From contig MU631381.1 in assembly GCA_026770615.1 (NCBI GenBank), positions 107,034 through 130,059 of the forward strand: a stretch of DNA of 23,026 nt, read 5' to 3'. A model generated the notes under the pieces. That model searched no databases. It was given only the letters and a program-made list of their open reading frames with translations, and was not told where the DNA came from. Below, piece after piece: positions 1 to 9,680 of the stretch; within the stretch, counting starts at the first letter, position 1, and each line of letters starts with the position of its first letter. Made by a program: the position numbers and the translations under genes. The DNA comes from Pavlovales sp. CCMP2436 (Eukaryota; Haptophyta; Pavlovophyceae; Pavlovales).

Positions 1-46
1 CTTCTCCTCTGTCGATCCCTGCCGCACACACATACACACATAAAAG

Positions 47-1373
47 CTGGGGCCCTTGCTCCGCCGCCGGGTGCGTGTGCGTGGACTCCAAGGGCGGCCC
101 GAGCTCAACGGTCGGTTGGGCTAGGTGCTCGCCCTCAACGCAGCCACCGGGCGTTACGAGGTGCAGCTGCTCCCCCCGGCCGACAGCGAGGAGGCGGCGG
201 AGGAGGCGGACACCAGGGTGGCGGTGCTCCCGGCAAACCTCGAGCTGTCGCACACACCCGTCGACCTCGAGCCACTGCCTCCGCCTCCCGAGGGGCCGTG
301 CACGCTCGATCCACTCCGCAGCAAGAACGCGCGCGACTTGTGGCGCGCACACGCCTACGGACTGGCAAGTTCCTTCACTGCCGGCTGGGGGGGTGGTGTG
401 TTTAATGCGTGTTGCTGTATTTATTGGTATTTACACTCACACTAAAAATAACCAAATAAATATTTAATACTAAAACTATCAGCAATGCTAACTGACCAAC
501 AACGCCGACAATCACAATGAACAGGCGAACGCGCTGTGGAAGCGGGAGGAGGAGGCGACGGTGGCCGAGGCAATAGAGCTGGCAGAGGCGCTATTGTGGG
601 ACGACCAGATCGACAACTTCCACGCGCGCAACTTTTTGCTCAACATCCTGCTAGAGGCGGGCAGGTGGGAGGCGGCGCTGCTCCTGCTGCACGCCTTCGG
701 GGCAAGGGGCTTGGGGACGGACGAGGACTTTGGGCAGGGGACGGATGAGGACTTCGGGCAGGAGACGGACGTGTGGGCCTGGACCTCAGCGTTGCTGCAC
801 ATGCGCATCTTGGGGCCGAGCTCGGCGCGCGCGCGCAAGGCGGTGGTCTCGGCGGTGAAGCTCTCGTCGTACGCGCTGCCGGTGCTCGCCCTGCTCGAGC
901 CCATGCCAGAGGACGCGCACGCGAGCGTGGCGCAGTCGGGCGCGTTTGAGATCTTCCGGATGGCGGGCGTGCCCGTGCACTGCACCCGCCTCAAGGCCGT
1001 CTGCTACGCGCAGAACTACGGACGCCACTTCCAGGGAGCGGGCGACGCCTTTGTGGCTGCGCTGCGTGCGGCGGGGCAGCCCGTCTACGAGGACGTCAAC
1101 CGAGTGATGGACGCCTCATTGGTCGCGCGCATGGCCGGCGACTTGGCCGAAGAAAGGGACGAGGCAGCGACGTTGGCGCAGACCGCGCTGCCCAAGATCT
1201 GCGCGCACTGCCACGCCGTGGACACGCCGGACACGCCGCTGAGCTACTGCAGCAAGTGTATGGCGGTGTGCTACTGCTCGAGGACCTGCCAAAGGGAGAG
1301 CTGGACGGACCACAAGACGCTGTGCAAGGAGCTGAGCGAGGTGGCCGAGGCCACGGCGGCCGAGGCCGAGTAG
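47..1373 (+). CDS. MYND zinc-finger protein, 5'-partial, two visible exons
   Basis: Seen: exons 47-364 and 525-1373, joined in phase 0. The intron (365-524) has a GCAAGT donor after ctg and a CAG acceptor. The joined frame reads ...RDLWRAHAYGLANALWKREEE. Exon 1 encodes a module with GLQGRPELNGRLG, then LALNAATGRYEVQL and LPANLEL, a beta-rich repeat often found beside MYND fingers in algal proteins. Exon 2 is helical (about 525-1130) and ends in a MYND finger at about 1200-1325 with the C-x2-C, C-x2-C, C-x3-C, H-x3-C cysteine/histidine order. MYND fingers bind proline-rich partner peptides rather than DNA (family knowledge). Exon 1 is preceded by pyrimidine/CA-rich intron-like sequence ending in AG at 45-46, so earlier exons lie outside the window. 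Odd: a TAG at 122-124 interrupts the module in frame, between RLG and VLAL. It may be a nonsense mutation, a sequencing error or a splice detail. A short in-frame duplication (TDEDFGQ twice) lies near 718-765. The function beyond adaptor is unknown. Confidence 0.75.
365..524 (+). other. GC-AG intron of the MYND gene
   Basis: The 160-nt interval begins GCAAGT and ends ACAG. It is much more AT-rich than the flanking exons (tail near 440-490), and its removal joins two frames in phase 0 into continuous helical protein. A GT at 369-370 could also be a donor but would break the frame. A GC donor with otherwise perfect consensus (G|GCAAGT) is the expected context for GC-AG introns. Confidence 0.65.
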
Positions 1374-1854
1374 CCGGCGCGATGTTCGCAGTACTCCTGC
1401 ACTATCTGTTAGCAGTGCAGCCTCCAGGGCCAAGTAGCCGGCGGCCATGCAGCACATGTACTCGAGTTACTCAGGACGAATCTTCAGTACAGTTTGCGAG
1501 ATAACTGATGCATTCCTAATGTATCATGCTAATAAAGTTAATTAGGGGGGGGAGGGGGGGTGGCGTTTGAAAAACAAAACAAAATCGCGGAGTCCGGGTC
1601 GGGAAGGCGATGAGAGCGACGCGGTGCCTGGCCACGGCCGCAGTACGAACACCCCGGGCGTGATAGTCGCACCTGGGGCCCACGCCCCGACGGTAATGCC
1701 CCATGTAGGGCGCACCCGGGGAAGACGAAAAGTTATTGTTCCACCGTGCGCAGGCTTCCGTATATAGCACATCATCCCGCACGCGGCCCCCGTCGCTGCG
1801 GGGCCGCTGCGCTGCATCCGTCCGTCCAGGAGGTGCCGCACCGAGAGCCAAGCG
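1374..1854. other. Intergenic: 3' flank of MYND gene and promoter side of RAP gene
   Basis: This 481-bp gap holds an AATAAA hexamer at 1531-1536, about 160 nt past the MYND stop and a possible polyadenylation signal. A purine-rich G tract follows at about 1544-1560. From about 1560 the base composition changes and sequence upstream of the RAP gene begins. No ORF here has domain content. Use of AATAAA for polyadenylation in this organism is an assumption. Confidence 0.4.
1761..1767 (+). promoter_or_regulatory. TATA-like box upstream of RAP gene
   Basis: TATATAG stands alone in GC-rich sequence 88-94 nt before the ATG at 1855. Two other genes in the window (DDX52-like and kinesin) have AT-rich boxes at a similar distance from their ATG, which supports a core-promoter reading. 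No transcript evidence is available. Confidence 0.35.
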
Positions 1855-4800
1855 ATGAGCGTAGCGACGTGTCGTCTGGCCATGGCGGCGTGCCGCTCGT
1901 CGTGCAGGCCTGCGTTTGCGCTGCTGCCGTTCCGCGCTGCGCGGCCGTCGCAATCCGCCGTCCGGCTCGCGCACGCTTCGGCGCTCGCCGAGCCCACTGC
2001 CGCGCGGCACGGCGGGCTCGGCGAGCTGCGGCGGCTGCCGCAGCTGGCCGAGGGCGCTAGGGCACTCAACCGCGCGATCATGGAGGCGCCGAGCATCTCG
2101 CACGTGCTCTGCCTCTGGGAGGCCAACGCCGCCGCCTTCAACACCGTGCACTTCTCGACCGTGCTGAGCCAGCTCGCGCGGAAGAACAGGGCGCACGGCG
2201 GGAGCGTAGTGACCGACCCGCGCTTCCTCGTGCTGCTGCGCGAGCTCACGCGCCAGCTCGAGGCAACGCCGGCGGCCTTCGACGAGCGCGCACTCGCGAC
2301 GGTCGCACAGGCGGTGGCCAAGTTGCGCGTGGGTCAGCGGCAACTCGCGCCGGTGCTGTGCGCGGTGGAGGCGGCCGCCGAGGGGCGCGCCGACTCGATG
2401 AAGGTGCGCCACCTCGCGCAGCTCGCGCACGCGTACGCGCTTGCGCGCTCACCCGCGCCGCGGCTCTTCGCCGCGGTGGCGCGCACGAGCGTGCGCCGGC
2501 TCGATTCCGACGGCACGACGGACCCGCAGGCGCTGGCCAACCTCGCGTGGGCATTCGCCAAGGCGGGCGTGCCCGCGCCGACGCTCTTCGGCGCGATCGG
2601 CCAGTTGGCTGCTGGCCGCCTGTCGCATTTTGCCGACGGCGAGCTGGTCATGCTCGCGTGGGCCTTCGCGCACGTGGGCACCAAGGCCCCGCAGCTCTTC
2701 GAGGCTCTCGACGAAGAGTGCGCTGGCGAACGCGGCGCACAGCTGTCGGCGACCGAGCTTTCGCTGCTCGCCTGGGCGAGCGCCACGCTGCAGCACCGGC
2801 CGCCGCGGCTACTCGCCTCCGCCGTGGCCGCCGTGCGCGAGCGCGCCGCGCAGTTCGACGACCAGGCGCTGTGCAACGTTGCCTGGGCGCTGGCCAAGAC
2901 GGGGCACGCCGACCCCTCCACTCTCGCGGCCGTCTACCGCTCGGCGCTGCCGCGCGTGCGTGCCCTCTCGCCGGCCGAACTGTCGATGCTTGCCTTCGCA
3001 CTCGCGCACGCGCACCACGGCAGCAGCGTGGCGGCGCCGCTTGACGACGACGCGCTCGATGGAGGCCGGGCGGGGGGGCTGGAGGCCGGGGCGGGAGGGC
3101 TGGAGGCCGGGGTGGGGGGGCTGGAGAGGCTGGAGGGCGGGGTCGCTGAGGTGGAGCAGCAGCTGGCGGCGCGTCTGCTCGAGGCACTCGAGGTGGCCGC
3201 GCTGCAGCAGGTGGGCACGATGGGGAGCGCGGAGGTCTCGGGCCTCGCCGCGTCGCTCTCGCGCGCCGGCTCGCGCTCCGCGCCGCTCTTCCGCGCCTTC
3301 TCGGACGCGGCGGCGGCCGACATGCCCAAGTTCGGTCACTTTGAGCTCTCGTCGCTCTGCCGCGCGCTCGCACGCGTGCACGCGGACGGGGTGCGCGCCG
3401 AGGGCGGCGGCGCGTGCGGCGCGTCGCTCGTGAGCGCGCTGGCTGCGAGCTGGTGGCGGCTGCGCCCCTTCGGCGGCGAGGAGCTCGCGTCGCTGGCGTG
3501 GGTGAGCGCGAGCACCTCGGAGGAGCCGTCCGGCGGCTCGGGCGCCATACTGCTCCACTCCGTCGCAGTGCACGTCGGCGCGCAGGTCAGCAGCTTTTCA
3601 CCGGCCGAGCTCGCCTCGCTCGCCGTCGCCTTTGCGCACGCGGGCGCGGCGCCGGGCGCGCGCGCGCGCGGACGGGGCGTGGGCGGCGAGGCGGCGGCGG
3701 GCGGGGAGGCGGAGGCGATGGAGGACGACGACGCTGACGGGCCCGAGGCCGACGCGATGGCGGGTGGGCACGGCGGCGCCGAGGCGGGGCCGGGCGCGCA
3801 GCTCATTGGCCCGCTGATGGACGCGCTTGCGACGGCCGCCGCGCCGCACGTGCGCGCGCTGAGTCCGCCGGAGCTGACCAACCTCGCTTGGGCCATGGCG
3901 AAGGCGCGCGTGCCCTCCGCCTCGCTCTGGGATGCCGTCGCGGCGCAGGCGGTCGAGCGCGCGCGCGTGCTGGGCCCGGTGGACGTCGCGCGGCTGGCGT
4001 GGGCCCTCGCCGCCGCGCCCGCCGCGCCCGCCGCGGAGCCGGCCGCCGCCGCCGCCGACGCCGCCGCCGGGGCCGAGCCGCACGCGGAGGCCTTCGCCGC
4101 GCTCGCCGAGCAGGGGGCGGGCTGCGCGGCGCAGCTGGGGCCGCAGGACCTAGCCATCCTCGCCAGCGCCTTTGCGTGCCGGCCCACGCCGGCGGCGCGC
4201 ACGCTGTTTGCGGCCCTCACGCCCGCGGCCACGCGCATGCTCGATGTGCTACTGCCCGCGCGTGCGGGGCCGGCCGGCGGCGGCGGCGGGGGAAGAAAGC
4301 TCGGCGCGCGCACTGGGAGCCACGAGCCACAGCGGGTGACCAGTGTGCTCTGTGCGTTCGCACGCGCCGGCTGCGCGCCGCCCGAGCTCTTCGCGAATGC
4401 GGCGCGCTGGGGCGCGGCCGGCGGGGCCGCGCTGCCGCCGCGCGAGCTCGAGCGGCTTCTCTGGGCCTTCACGCGCGCGCGCTACCGCGCGCCCGGGCTC
4501 TTCGAGGCCTGGGCGGCGCAGGCGGCGCAGCACGCGCCGGCCATGCCCGCGGGCTCGCTGGCGAGGGTGGCGTGGGCCTACGCCGTCTCGGCCGTGCCCG
4601 CGCCCGCGCTCTTCGACGCGCTCGACGCCGCGGCCGCCGCGCGCGCCCTCGACTTCTCGCCGCAGCAACTCGCGCAGTTCGCGTGGAGCAGCGCCGTGCA
4701 CCACGCGGTGGCGTTGGCGGCGGGGCGGCCGCAGGGCGCGGGGGGCGGCGCGCTGCTGAGCGAGGCGCTGTGGCGGCGGATCGCGCAGTTCGAGCGCTCG

Positions 4801-5355
4801 GCGTGGAGCGAGCACCAGCGGCGTGCGCTCTGGCAGGCCGCGCTCGGCGCGAAGCTCGCGCAGGGCGGCGCGGGCCGCGTGGCGCTGCCGCCCATCGTGG
4901 AGTCGCTGGTCCGCGAGATGCCGCCCGCCTCGGGCTCGGAGCAGTCGGACGCGGCGCTCGCGCTCTCGCTGCAGCTGCGCGCGCACGGCTGGGCACACGA
5001 GGACGAGGTGGACGTGGGCGAGGGCCGGCTGGTCGTGGACATGGCGAACGCGCGGAGCCGCGTGGCGCTCGAGTTCGACGGGCCAAGCCACTTCCTCGCC
5101 GAGCCGAGCACGGGCGAGCTGCGCGCCGACGGGCCGACGCTGTGGAAGAGCCACGTGCTCGGCGCGCTCGGCTGGCACGTGGTGCGCGTGGGCTACCTCG
5201 AGTGGCGCGCGGCGACGCACTCGCGCGAGGCCATGGAGGGCTTCCTGGACGCGCTCGTCCTGCGGCTCGCCCGCCCCGAGTCGGACGGGCCCTCACAGGC
5301 AGTCGCAGACGATATCATGATGGCGGGTATGCTCCCACCCCGCGGCAGATGCTAA
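1855..5355 (+). CDS. RAP-domain protein with OPR-like helical repeats, organelle-targeted
   Basis: A single uninterrupted frame of 1166 aa with very high GC at third positions. Residues about 1-50 are rich in Arg, Ser and Ala and poor in acidic residues, like a mitochondrial or plastid leader. About 16 helical repeats follow with the core 'LAWAFAKAG-P-LF', for example near nt 2535, 2650, 2770, 2880, 3880, 3990, 4460 and 4570. They resemble octotricopeptide-type repeats. The RAP domain lies at residues about 1058-1128 (LVVDMANARSRVALEFDGPSHF, then GWHVVRVGYLEW). RAP proteins act on organelle RNA, and RAP has a restriction-endonuclease-like fold (family knowledge). Two low-complexity inserts interrupt the repeats: a Gly/Leu/Glu tandem near 3057-3140 and a Gly/Asp/Glu-rich stretch near 3650-3800. 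The first ATG is chosen because it gives the leader and follows a TATA-like box. The specific RNA target cannot be read from sequence. Confidence 0.9.
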   Translation: MSVATCRLAMAACRSSCRPAFALLPFRAARPSQSAVRLAHASALAEPTAARHGGLGELRRLPQLAEGARALNRAIMEAPSISHVLCLWEANAAAFNTVHFSTVLSQLARKNRAHGGSVVTDPRFLVLLRELTRQLEATPAAFDERALATVAQAVAKLRVGQRQLAPVLCAVEAAAEGRADSMKVRHLAQLAHAYALARSPAPRLFAAVARTSVRRLDSDGTTDPQALANLAWAFAKAGVPAPTLFGAIGQLAAGRLSHFADGELVMLAWAFAHVGTKAPQLFEALDEECAGERGAQLSATELSLLAWASATLQHRPPRLLASAVAAVRERAAQFDDQALCNVAWALAKTGHADPSTLAAVYRSALPRVRALSPAELSMLAFALAHAHHGSSVAAPLDDDALDGGRAGGLEAGAGGLEAGVGGLERLEGGVAEVEQQLAARLLEALEVAALQQVGTMGSAEVSGLAASLSRAGSRSAPLFRAFSDAAAADMPKFGHFELSSLCRALARVHADGVRAEGGGACGASLVSALAASWWRLRPFGGEELASLAWVSASTSEEPSGGSGAILLHSVAVHVGAQVSSFSPAELASLAVAFAHAGAAPGARARGRGVGGEAAAGGEAEAMEDDDADGPEADAMAGGHGGAEAGPGAQLIGPLMDALATAAAPHVRALSPPELTNLAWAMAKARVPSASLWDAVAAQAVERARVLGPVDVARLAWALAAAPAAPAAEPAAAAADAAAGAEPHAEAFAALAEQGAGCAAQLGPQDLAILASAFACRPTPAARTLFAALTPAATRMLDVLLPARAGPAGGGGGGRKLGARTGSHEPQRVTSVLCAFARAGCAPPELFANAARWGAAGGAALPPRELERLLWAFTRARYRAPGLFEAWAAQAAQHAPAMPAGSLARVAWAYAVSAVPAPALFDALDAAAAARALDFSPQQLAQFAWSSAVHHAVALAAGRPQGAGGGALLSEALWRRIAQFERSAWSEHQRRALWQAALGAKLAQGGAGRVALPPIVESLVREMPPASGSEQSDAALALSLQLRAHGWAHEDEVDVGEGRLVVDMANARSRVALEFDGPSHFLAEPSTGELRADGPTLWKSHVLGALGWHVVRVGYLEWRAATHSREAMEGFLDALVLRLARPESDGPSQAVADDIMMAGMLPPRGRC

Positions 5356-5508
5356 CTCGGCATCCATTAAACTTGTATCTAGTTTGTTAAGGTACAAAGT
5401 AACTATGTTGCGATCTTTCTAGATGTGTAAGACGCGTTATTCAGGGCGGGTGCTCACGTCCAAAATCAGCTCTCCGGAGGACTACCCCGCAGGCGAGAGT
5501 GCCTGGAC

Positions 5509-7429
5509 CTAATTGGTGGATGTGATGCCCTTGCGCGCCACGGGCTTGCGCACGAGTTGCTTCTTGCGCCCCTGCCGCGCCTTCTTCACGTGCAACAGCC
5601 AGTCGGGGATGGGGTTGCCCGAGGCCTTGACCACGTTCGCGATGGGCCGCAGGAACTCTACGTCCGCGTCAGTGAAGAAGGTGACCGCCTTGCCCCTACG
5701 CCCGGCGCGCCCTGTCCGGCCGATGCGGTGGATGTAGCTCTGCGTGGTCTGCGGCATGTCGTAGTTGACCACGAGTGAGACGCCCTTGAAGTCGATGCCG
5801 CGTGCCATCAGCTCGGTGGTGATGAGTACCCAGATGTGCCCGGAGCGCAGCCCGTTCACAACCGCCTCGCGCTGCGCCGCCGAGCGCTCTGCGTGGATCA
5901 CGTCGACTGAAATGTTGGCGAAGACCAGGTACCTGGCAGGGGCGAAAAGAACAAGTATGAATTCAAATCAATAATAGATGTTGGCGAAGACCAGGTACCT
6001 GGCAGGGGCAAGGACGGGGGCAAGGACGCGGTGAGTGGGCTGCTATCGGCACGCATGTCGTAGCAGGCAGCGGGAGAGCAGGGGGAAGGGGGCAGGGCGG
6101 GAGGAGGGGCGGCCAAGGGGCGGGGGGCGGGGGGGCGGGGGCGAAGAGGTTTCTTCACATTAGTTCTTTTTACAGGGGAAAGCGCTAACCGGAAGAGCTC
6201 CATGGCGCGCTCCTTGGACTGGACGAAGATGAGGACGGGCGGCGTGAGCCCCTCCTGAATCATCATCATTATTATTAGTTAAATTTGTGTAGATGTTGTT
6301 AATAATATTATTTTATTATCCTTGTTATGAATATCATTGTTATTGTTGAGGTGTCTGATACCTGGATCATGGCCTTGATGGCGAGCAGCTTGCCGTCCTC
6401 CCGCCCGACGTAGACCAGTTTCTGCTCGATCTCGTGAGCCGCCGAGTTGCGCTCGCCGATGCTCAGCGTGAGCGGCTCGCGCAGCACCGAGCGCGCCAGC
6501 TCGTCCACGGCATGCGGGATGGTGGCGGAGAACATGGCGCGCTGCAGCGAGGCGTGGGTGCACGCGGCGAGCACCTCGTCCACCTGCTCCACGAAGCCGA
6601 GCTCGAGCAGTCGGTCCGCCTCGTCGAGCACGACCAGCGCGACGGACGCGAGGGAGAGCGAGCCGGTCTGCAGCAGGTGCACCAGCCGCAGCGGTGTAGT
6701 GACCAACACGTCGTATTTCTGCCACATCACCGGCCGCTCCTTGCCGCGCGCCGCCGCGGGCTTGGCGAGCACGCACAGCCCGAAGCGCGGCCCCTCGGCC
6801 AGCCGCTCGAGCTCGCGGTGGATCTGCTGCGCGAGCTCGCGCGTGGGCGAGACAATCAGCCCGCGGATGCCCTTCTTGGCCGGCTCCTTGAGTCGCGCGA
6901 GCAGCGGGATGCAGTAGGCAGCCGTCTTGCCCGAGCCCGTGGGCGCGCACGCGAGCAGGTCGCGGCCGGCCAGCAGCGCCGGGATGGCCTGCATCTGCAC
7001 GGGCGTGAACTTGGTGTAGCCCGCGGCAAGCACGTTCTTGGCCAGGAACGGGCGCACACTCTTGGCCGCCAGCAGTTTCTCGACCGACTCAACCGCCGGC
7101 GGCGCGCCCTCGGAGATGCGGATGCGGTGGTCGCGCCGGAGCTGCGCCGACGAGGCCTGCGCGGCCTGCGGGCCCTGCTGCGGCTGCGGCGCCTCCTCGG
7201 CCGCCTCCTCCTCGTCCACTTCCACCGCCAGCCGCAAGATCGTCTTGGCGCGCTTCGCAGCCGGTGGCACTGGCGCGGGCGTCTCGCCGAAGAAGTCGAG
7301 CGGCGCGCAGAGCCCGGCCTTGGCGGGCTCGGCCGGCATCTCGGCCGCGTCCAGAGCGCTGCCCGCCGGCCGGCGCTCGCGCTTGAAGCGCGCGCCGGCC
7401 GAGAGCAGGCCGAAGTGCTGCTGCAGCAT
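5509..7429 (-). CDS. DDX52: DEAD-box RNA helicase, DDX52/Rok1 type, three exons
   Basis: Exons on the minus strand: 7429-6362, 6254-6190 and 5932-5509, 518 aa joined. Donors are GTATCA and GTTAGC, acceptors TTCAG and GCCAG. Motifs in order: Q-motif region FTPVQMQAIP (residues 141-150), Walker A APTGSGKT (162-169), PTRELAQQ (195-202), TPLRL (245-249), DEAD (269-272), SAT (301-303), then VLIFVQSKERA in exon 2. Exon 3 holds VDVIHAERSAAQRE, TTELMARGIDFKGVSLV and HRIGRTGRAG. The stretches around ARGIDFKGV and FF-D-----RPIANVVK-SG-P-P match the DDX52/Rok1 subfamily, a nucleolar helicase needed for early 18S rRNA processing (family knowledge). Exon 2 is only 65 nt. The stop is TAG, 153 bp from the convergent RAP gene stop. 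The 5' part of exon 3 is duplicated inside intron 2 (see the 32-bp repeat). Confidence 0.9.
5912..6009. repeat. 32-bp direct repeat spanning exon 3 splice acceptor of the helicase gene
   Basis: Copies at 5912-5943 and 5978-6009 are identical over 32 bp and offset by 66 bp. On the minus strand each copy contains CCTGCCAG|GTACCTGG, a splice acceptor followed at once by a GT. The copy at 5912-5943 supplies the coding acceptor. Using the other copy runs into an in-frame stop unless the 66-nt segment is itself removed as GTACCT...GCCAG. Confidence 0.8.
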
Positions 7430-7753
7430 GCCGGCACTCCACTATGGACTGAGCTCTCGCACAGTCCCTTGCGCCTCGGAGACTCCCCTGCTGCGACACG
7501 CCGGACGTCCACGGGGCTGATATTTAAATCCGAGATTACAACCCCGATTGGCTGGGAGCGACCGCCGAGAGGCACATGCGCTGCGAGCGCGGAGTGCACA
7601 CAGGGGTAGAGAGCCAGATTCTCACCCGCATGACGAACTTTGGACCCCTCCTCCTCTCCGGTCTGGCCAAACAAAACGTCCGGTCTCGCCCATTTTGACC
7701 CGACGACCGGCTCTTACTGAAACCTGATCACGCAACTCTCCACGCCGCGCCAG
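7430..7753. promoter_or_regulatory. Divergent promoter region between helicase and F-box genes
   Basis: The start codons of the two divergent genes are 324 bp apart. An AT-rich box, ATATTTAAAT at about 7520-7529, lies about 91-100 nt upstream of the helicase ATG on its strand. No equally clear box is seen before the F-box gene. Open frames in this gap have no recognisable content. Confidence 0.4.
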
Positions 7754-9517
7754 ATGGATGATCTCGCCGCCGATGCGGCGTCGGGCATCATCTGCGCGCT
7801 CGACGTGCGCTCCATGTGTCGCCTCGCAGGGGTCTCGGTCCTCTGGCGTAGCCTGGTCCGCGCAGACGAGGCGGCTTGGCGCGAACGCGCGCGCGAGATA
7901 GGGCTTACGGAACGGCTGCCTGGCTGCAACTCGTGGATGAATGCAGTGGCCGGTGGGTGGTCTGTCTACGTTGGGGACGCTTTCGAAGTCGAAGACACCT
8001 ATGAGATGACCGCAGTCGCGCGTGTGATGGCCGTGGTGAACGATTCCGCGCACGGCCCCCTGCTCTTGTGTCACTTCGAAGGATGGAGCGAGAGTTGGTT
8101 CATGTGGCTGCACAGACAGCACGACCAAGCGCGCATCCGCCCGCTAACAGCAGCACTGCCAGGCATTGGCTCGGCCGGCTTCTACAATGAGCAGAGTTAC
8201 CGCGACAAGCTCGACATGGTTCGGCAGCGGCTGGCAGCGGGCTCAGCGTGGCCACCCACGCGCGGCCGTCCGCGTGGCATCTGGCCGTGGCCTTACCAGC
8301 AGGGCCGGCCGTCGAGCGAGCAGCCGGCGAATTTCACCATCTCGATCACCGACCCGCATGCCTGGCTGCTGACGCAGAAGGAGCGCCCCTTTTGCCCGTG
8401 CGCCGAGCTCGCGGCGTCGCCATCCGACTGCCTGCGCGCGTGGTGCGCCGCCACGCTCAGCCTCGCCGCCGACCTCACCGAAGCGCCTGTAGACCCCGCG
8501 GGCGGTGTCCCGGCCGAGGGCGGCGAGGGCGGCGGCGAGGGCAGTGGCGAGGAGGGCTCCGATGGCGCGCAGTCGGAGTTCGACGCGGGATTCCCGCCTG
8601 ATGAGCCGGATGTGCCCGCCTGGACGGTGGGGCAGCGCATCGAGGCGCGCGATCACGTAAGGCGCTCTGTGCCCCGCGCTGTGTGCTCCGCGCCTCTGCC
8701 GTGCGTGGACACCCCATGCAACCGGGATGCAACCTAACCATTGCCCCATCTTGAGATAACCCCGTGTGACCTCTCTCTAAGGTGGGCATCTGGTATTGCG
8801 CGCGAATCTCGGACGTGATTGTGCAGCTGCGCCAAGGTAACCGCCTTGAGTCTCAGCCTTTGTCACTGCGTGTGTGTGACTGACCTGTGTGACCCACGTC
8901 CGTCTCTTTCTGCCGTGCTACGATCCCTCCCTGCGCTTGCTGCCGCACAAGGTGAGTGGGTGGAAGAGGTCCTCGTTCACTTTGAGGGGTGGAGTGGCCG
9001 GTGGGACGAGTGGCAGCGAGCCGACGCGCCCACGTTGCGTCTCTACGCCGGCCTGCAGCGCTGTGGGCCCGCGGGCTCTGAGCTGGGCGGCGGCCGGTGG
9101 GGCGGCGGCGCAGACATGGACGCTCATCCGGCGGTAGCAGGTGCGGTAGCAGGGGTGCAGGACAGCCGCACCTGGCTTGCGCGGCTGCTCTCAGCTCTCT
9201 CGCGCTGGCCGCGGCGCGCAACGCCCCCCGCCGAGACAGGCGCAGCGGCGAGAGGTGAGCTTTGGGCGCAACTGCTGCGGTGCGACGAGCTGCTCGAGCG
9301 GGTCCGCGCCGCCTCACCCGTTGCACGCCGTGCCTCGGGCGGCCTCTGTTGGACGGCGGGCCTCGGTTTCCGCCTCACGCGCCCCGCGCTGCGTGCCGCC
9401 ATGCAGCTGGTCGAGCAAGTGCTTCTACGGCTGCTTGCGTTTCTTGCGGACGAACACTCTGGCGCCGGTGCCGGTGTGCCCCAGCCGGGCGCTGACGCTC
9501 CTCAGGCAGATCAGTGA
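7754..9517 (+). CDS. F-box protein with two Tudor/MBT-like modules, three exons
   Basis: Exons 7754-8656, 8782-8836 and 8952-9517, 507 aa joined. Introns (125 and 115 nt) have donors GTAAGG and GTAACC and acceptors CTAAG and ACAAG, phases 0 and 1. Residues about 10-45 fit an F-box-like helix bundle (ALDVRSMCRLAGVSVLWRSL then AAWRERA). A first module near residues 95-125 contains LLLCHFEGWSESWFMWL. A second is assembled across all three exons: WTVGQRIEARDH, VGIWYCARISDVIV, VLVHFEGWSGRWDEWQ (about 289-341). The only sensible frame comes from these splices, which confirms them. F-box proteins are SCF ubiquitin-ligase adaptors, and Tudor/MBT-like barrels bind methylated lysine or arginine (family knowledge). 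A Gly/Glu-rich linker lies at about 8500-8565. The C-terminal 160 residues are helical and unrecognised. The substrate is unknown. Confidence 0.8.
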
Positions 9518-9680
9518 GTCCAGTATGACGTTTGTCCACGAGCGCTCGCTTGTCCATGAGCGCTCGTCGCGAATGTTATGCCTGCACATCAAGTTACATA
9601 TGGATATATTTATATACTTAGTTACAGTATTGCTGATAGGGTTCCAAGCTGGCGTCTTACTGAGTTTGAACTGTCCTGAA

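Noticed and set aside
3336..4472. 378-aa Ala/Ser-rich frame antisense to the RAP gene
   Set aside because: It mirrors extreme GC3 coding on the other strand. It has no domain, while the + frame has OPR/RAP motifs.
3888..5390. 500-aa Arg/Ala/Gly-rich frame on the + strand
   Set aside because: Frame-shifted shadow of the RAP gene with low-complexity composition.
6434..7609. 391-aa frame antisense to the helicase gene
   Set aside because: It overlaps the conserved helicase exon and is rich in R, L and H with no motif.
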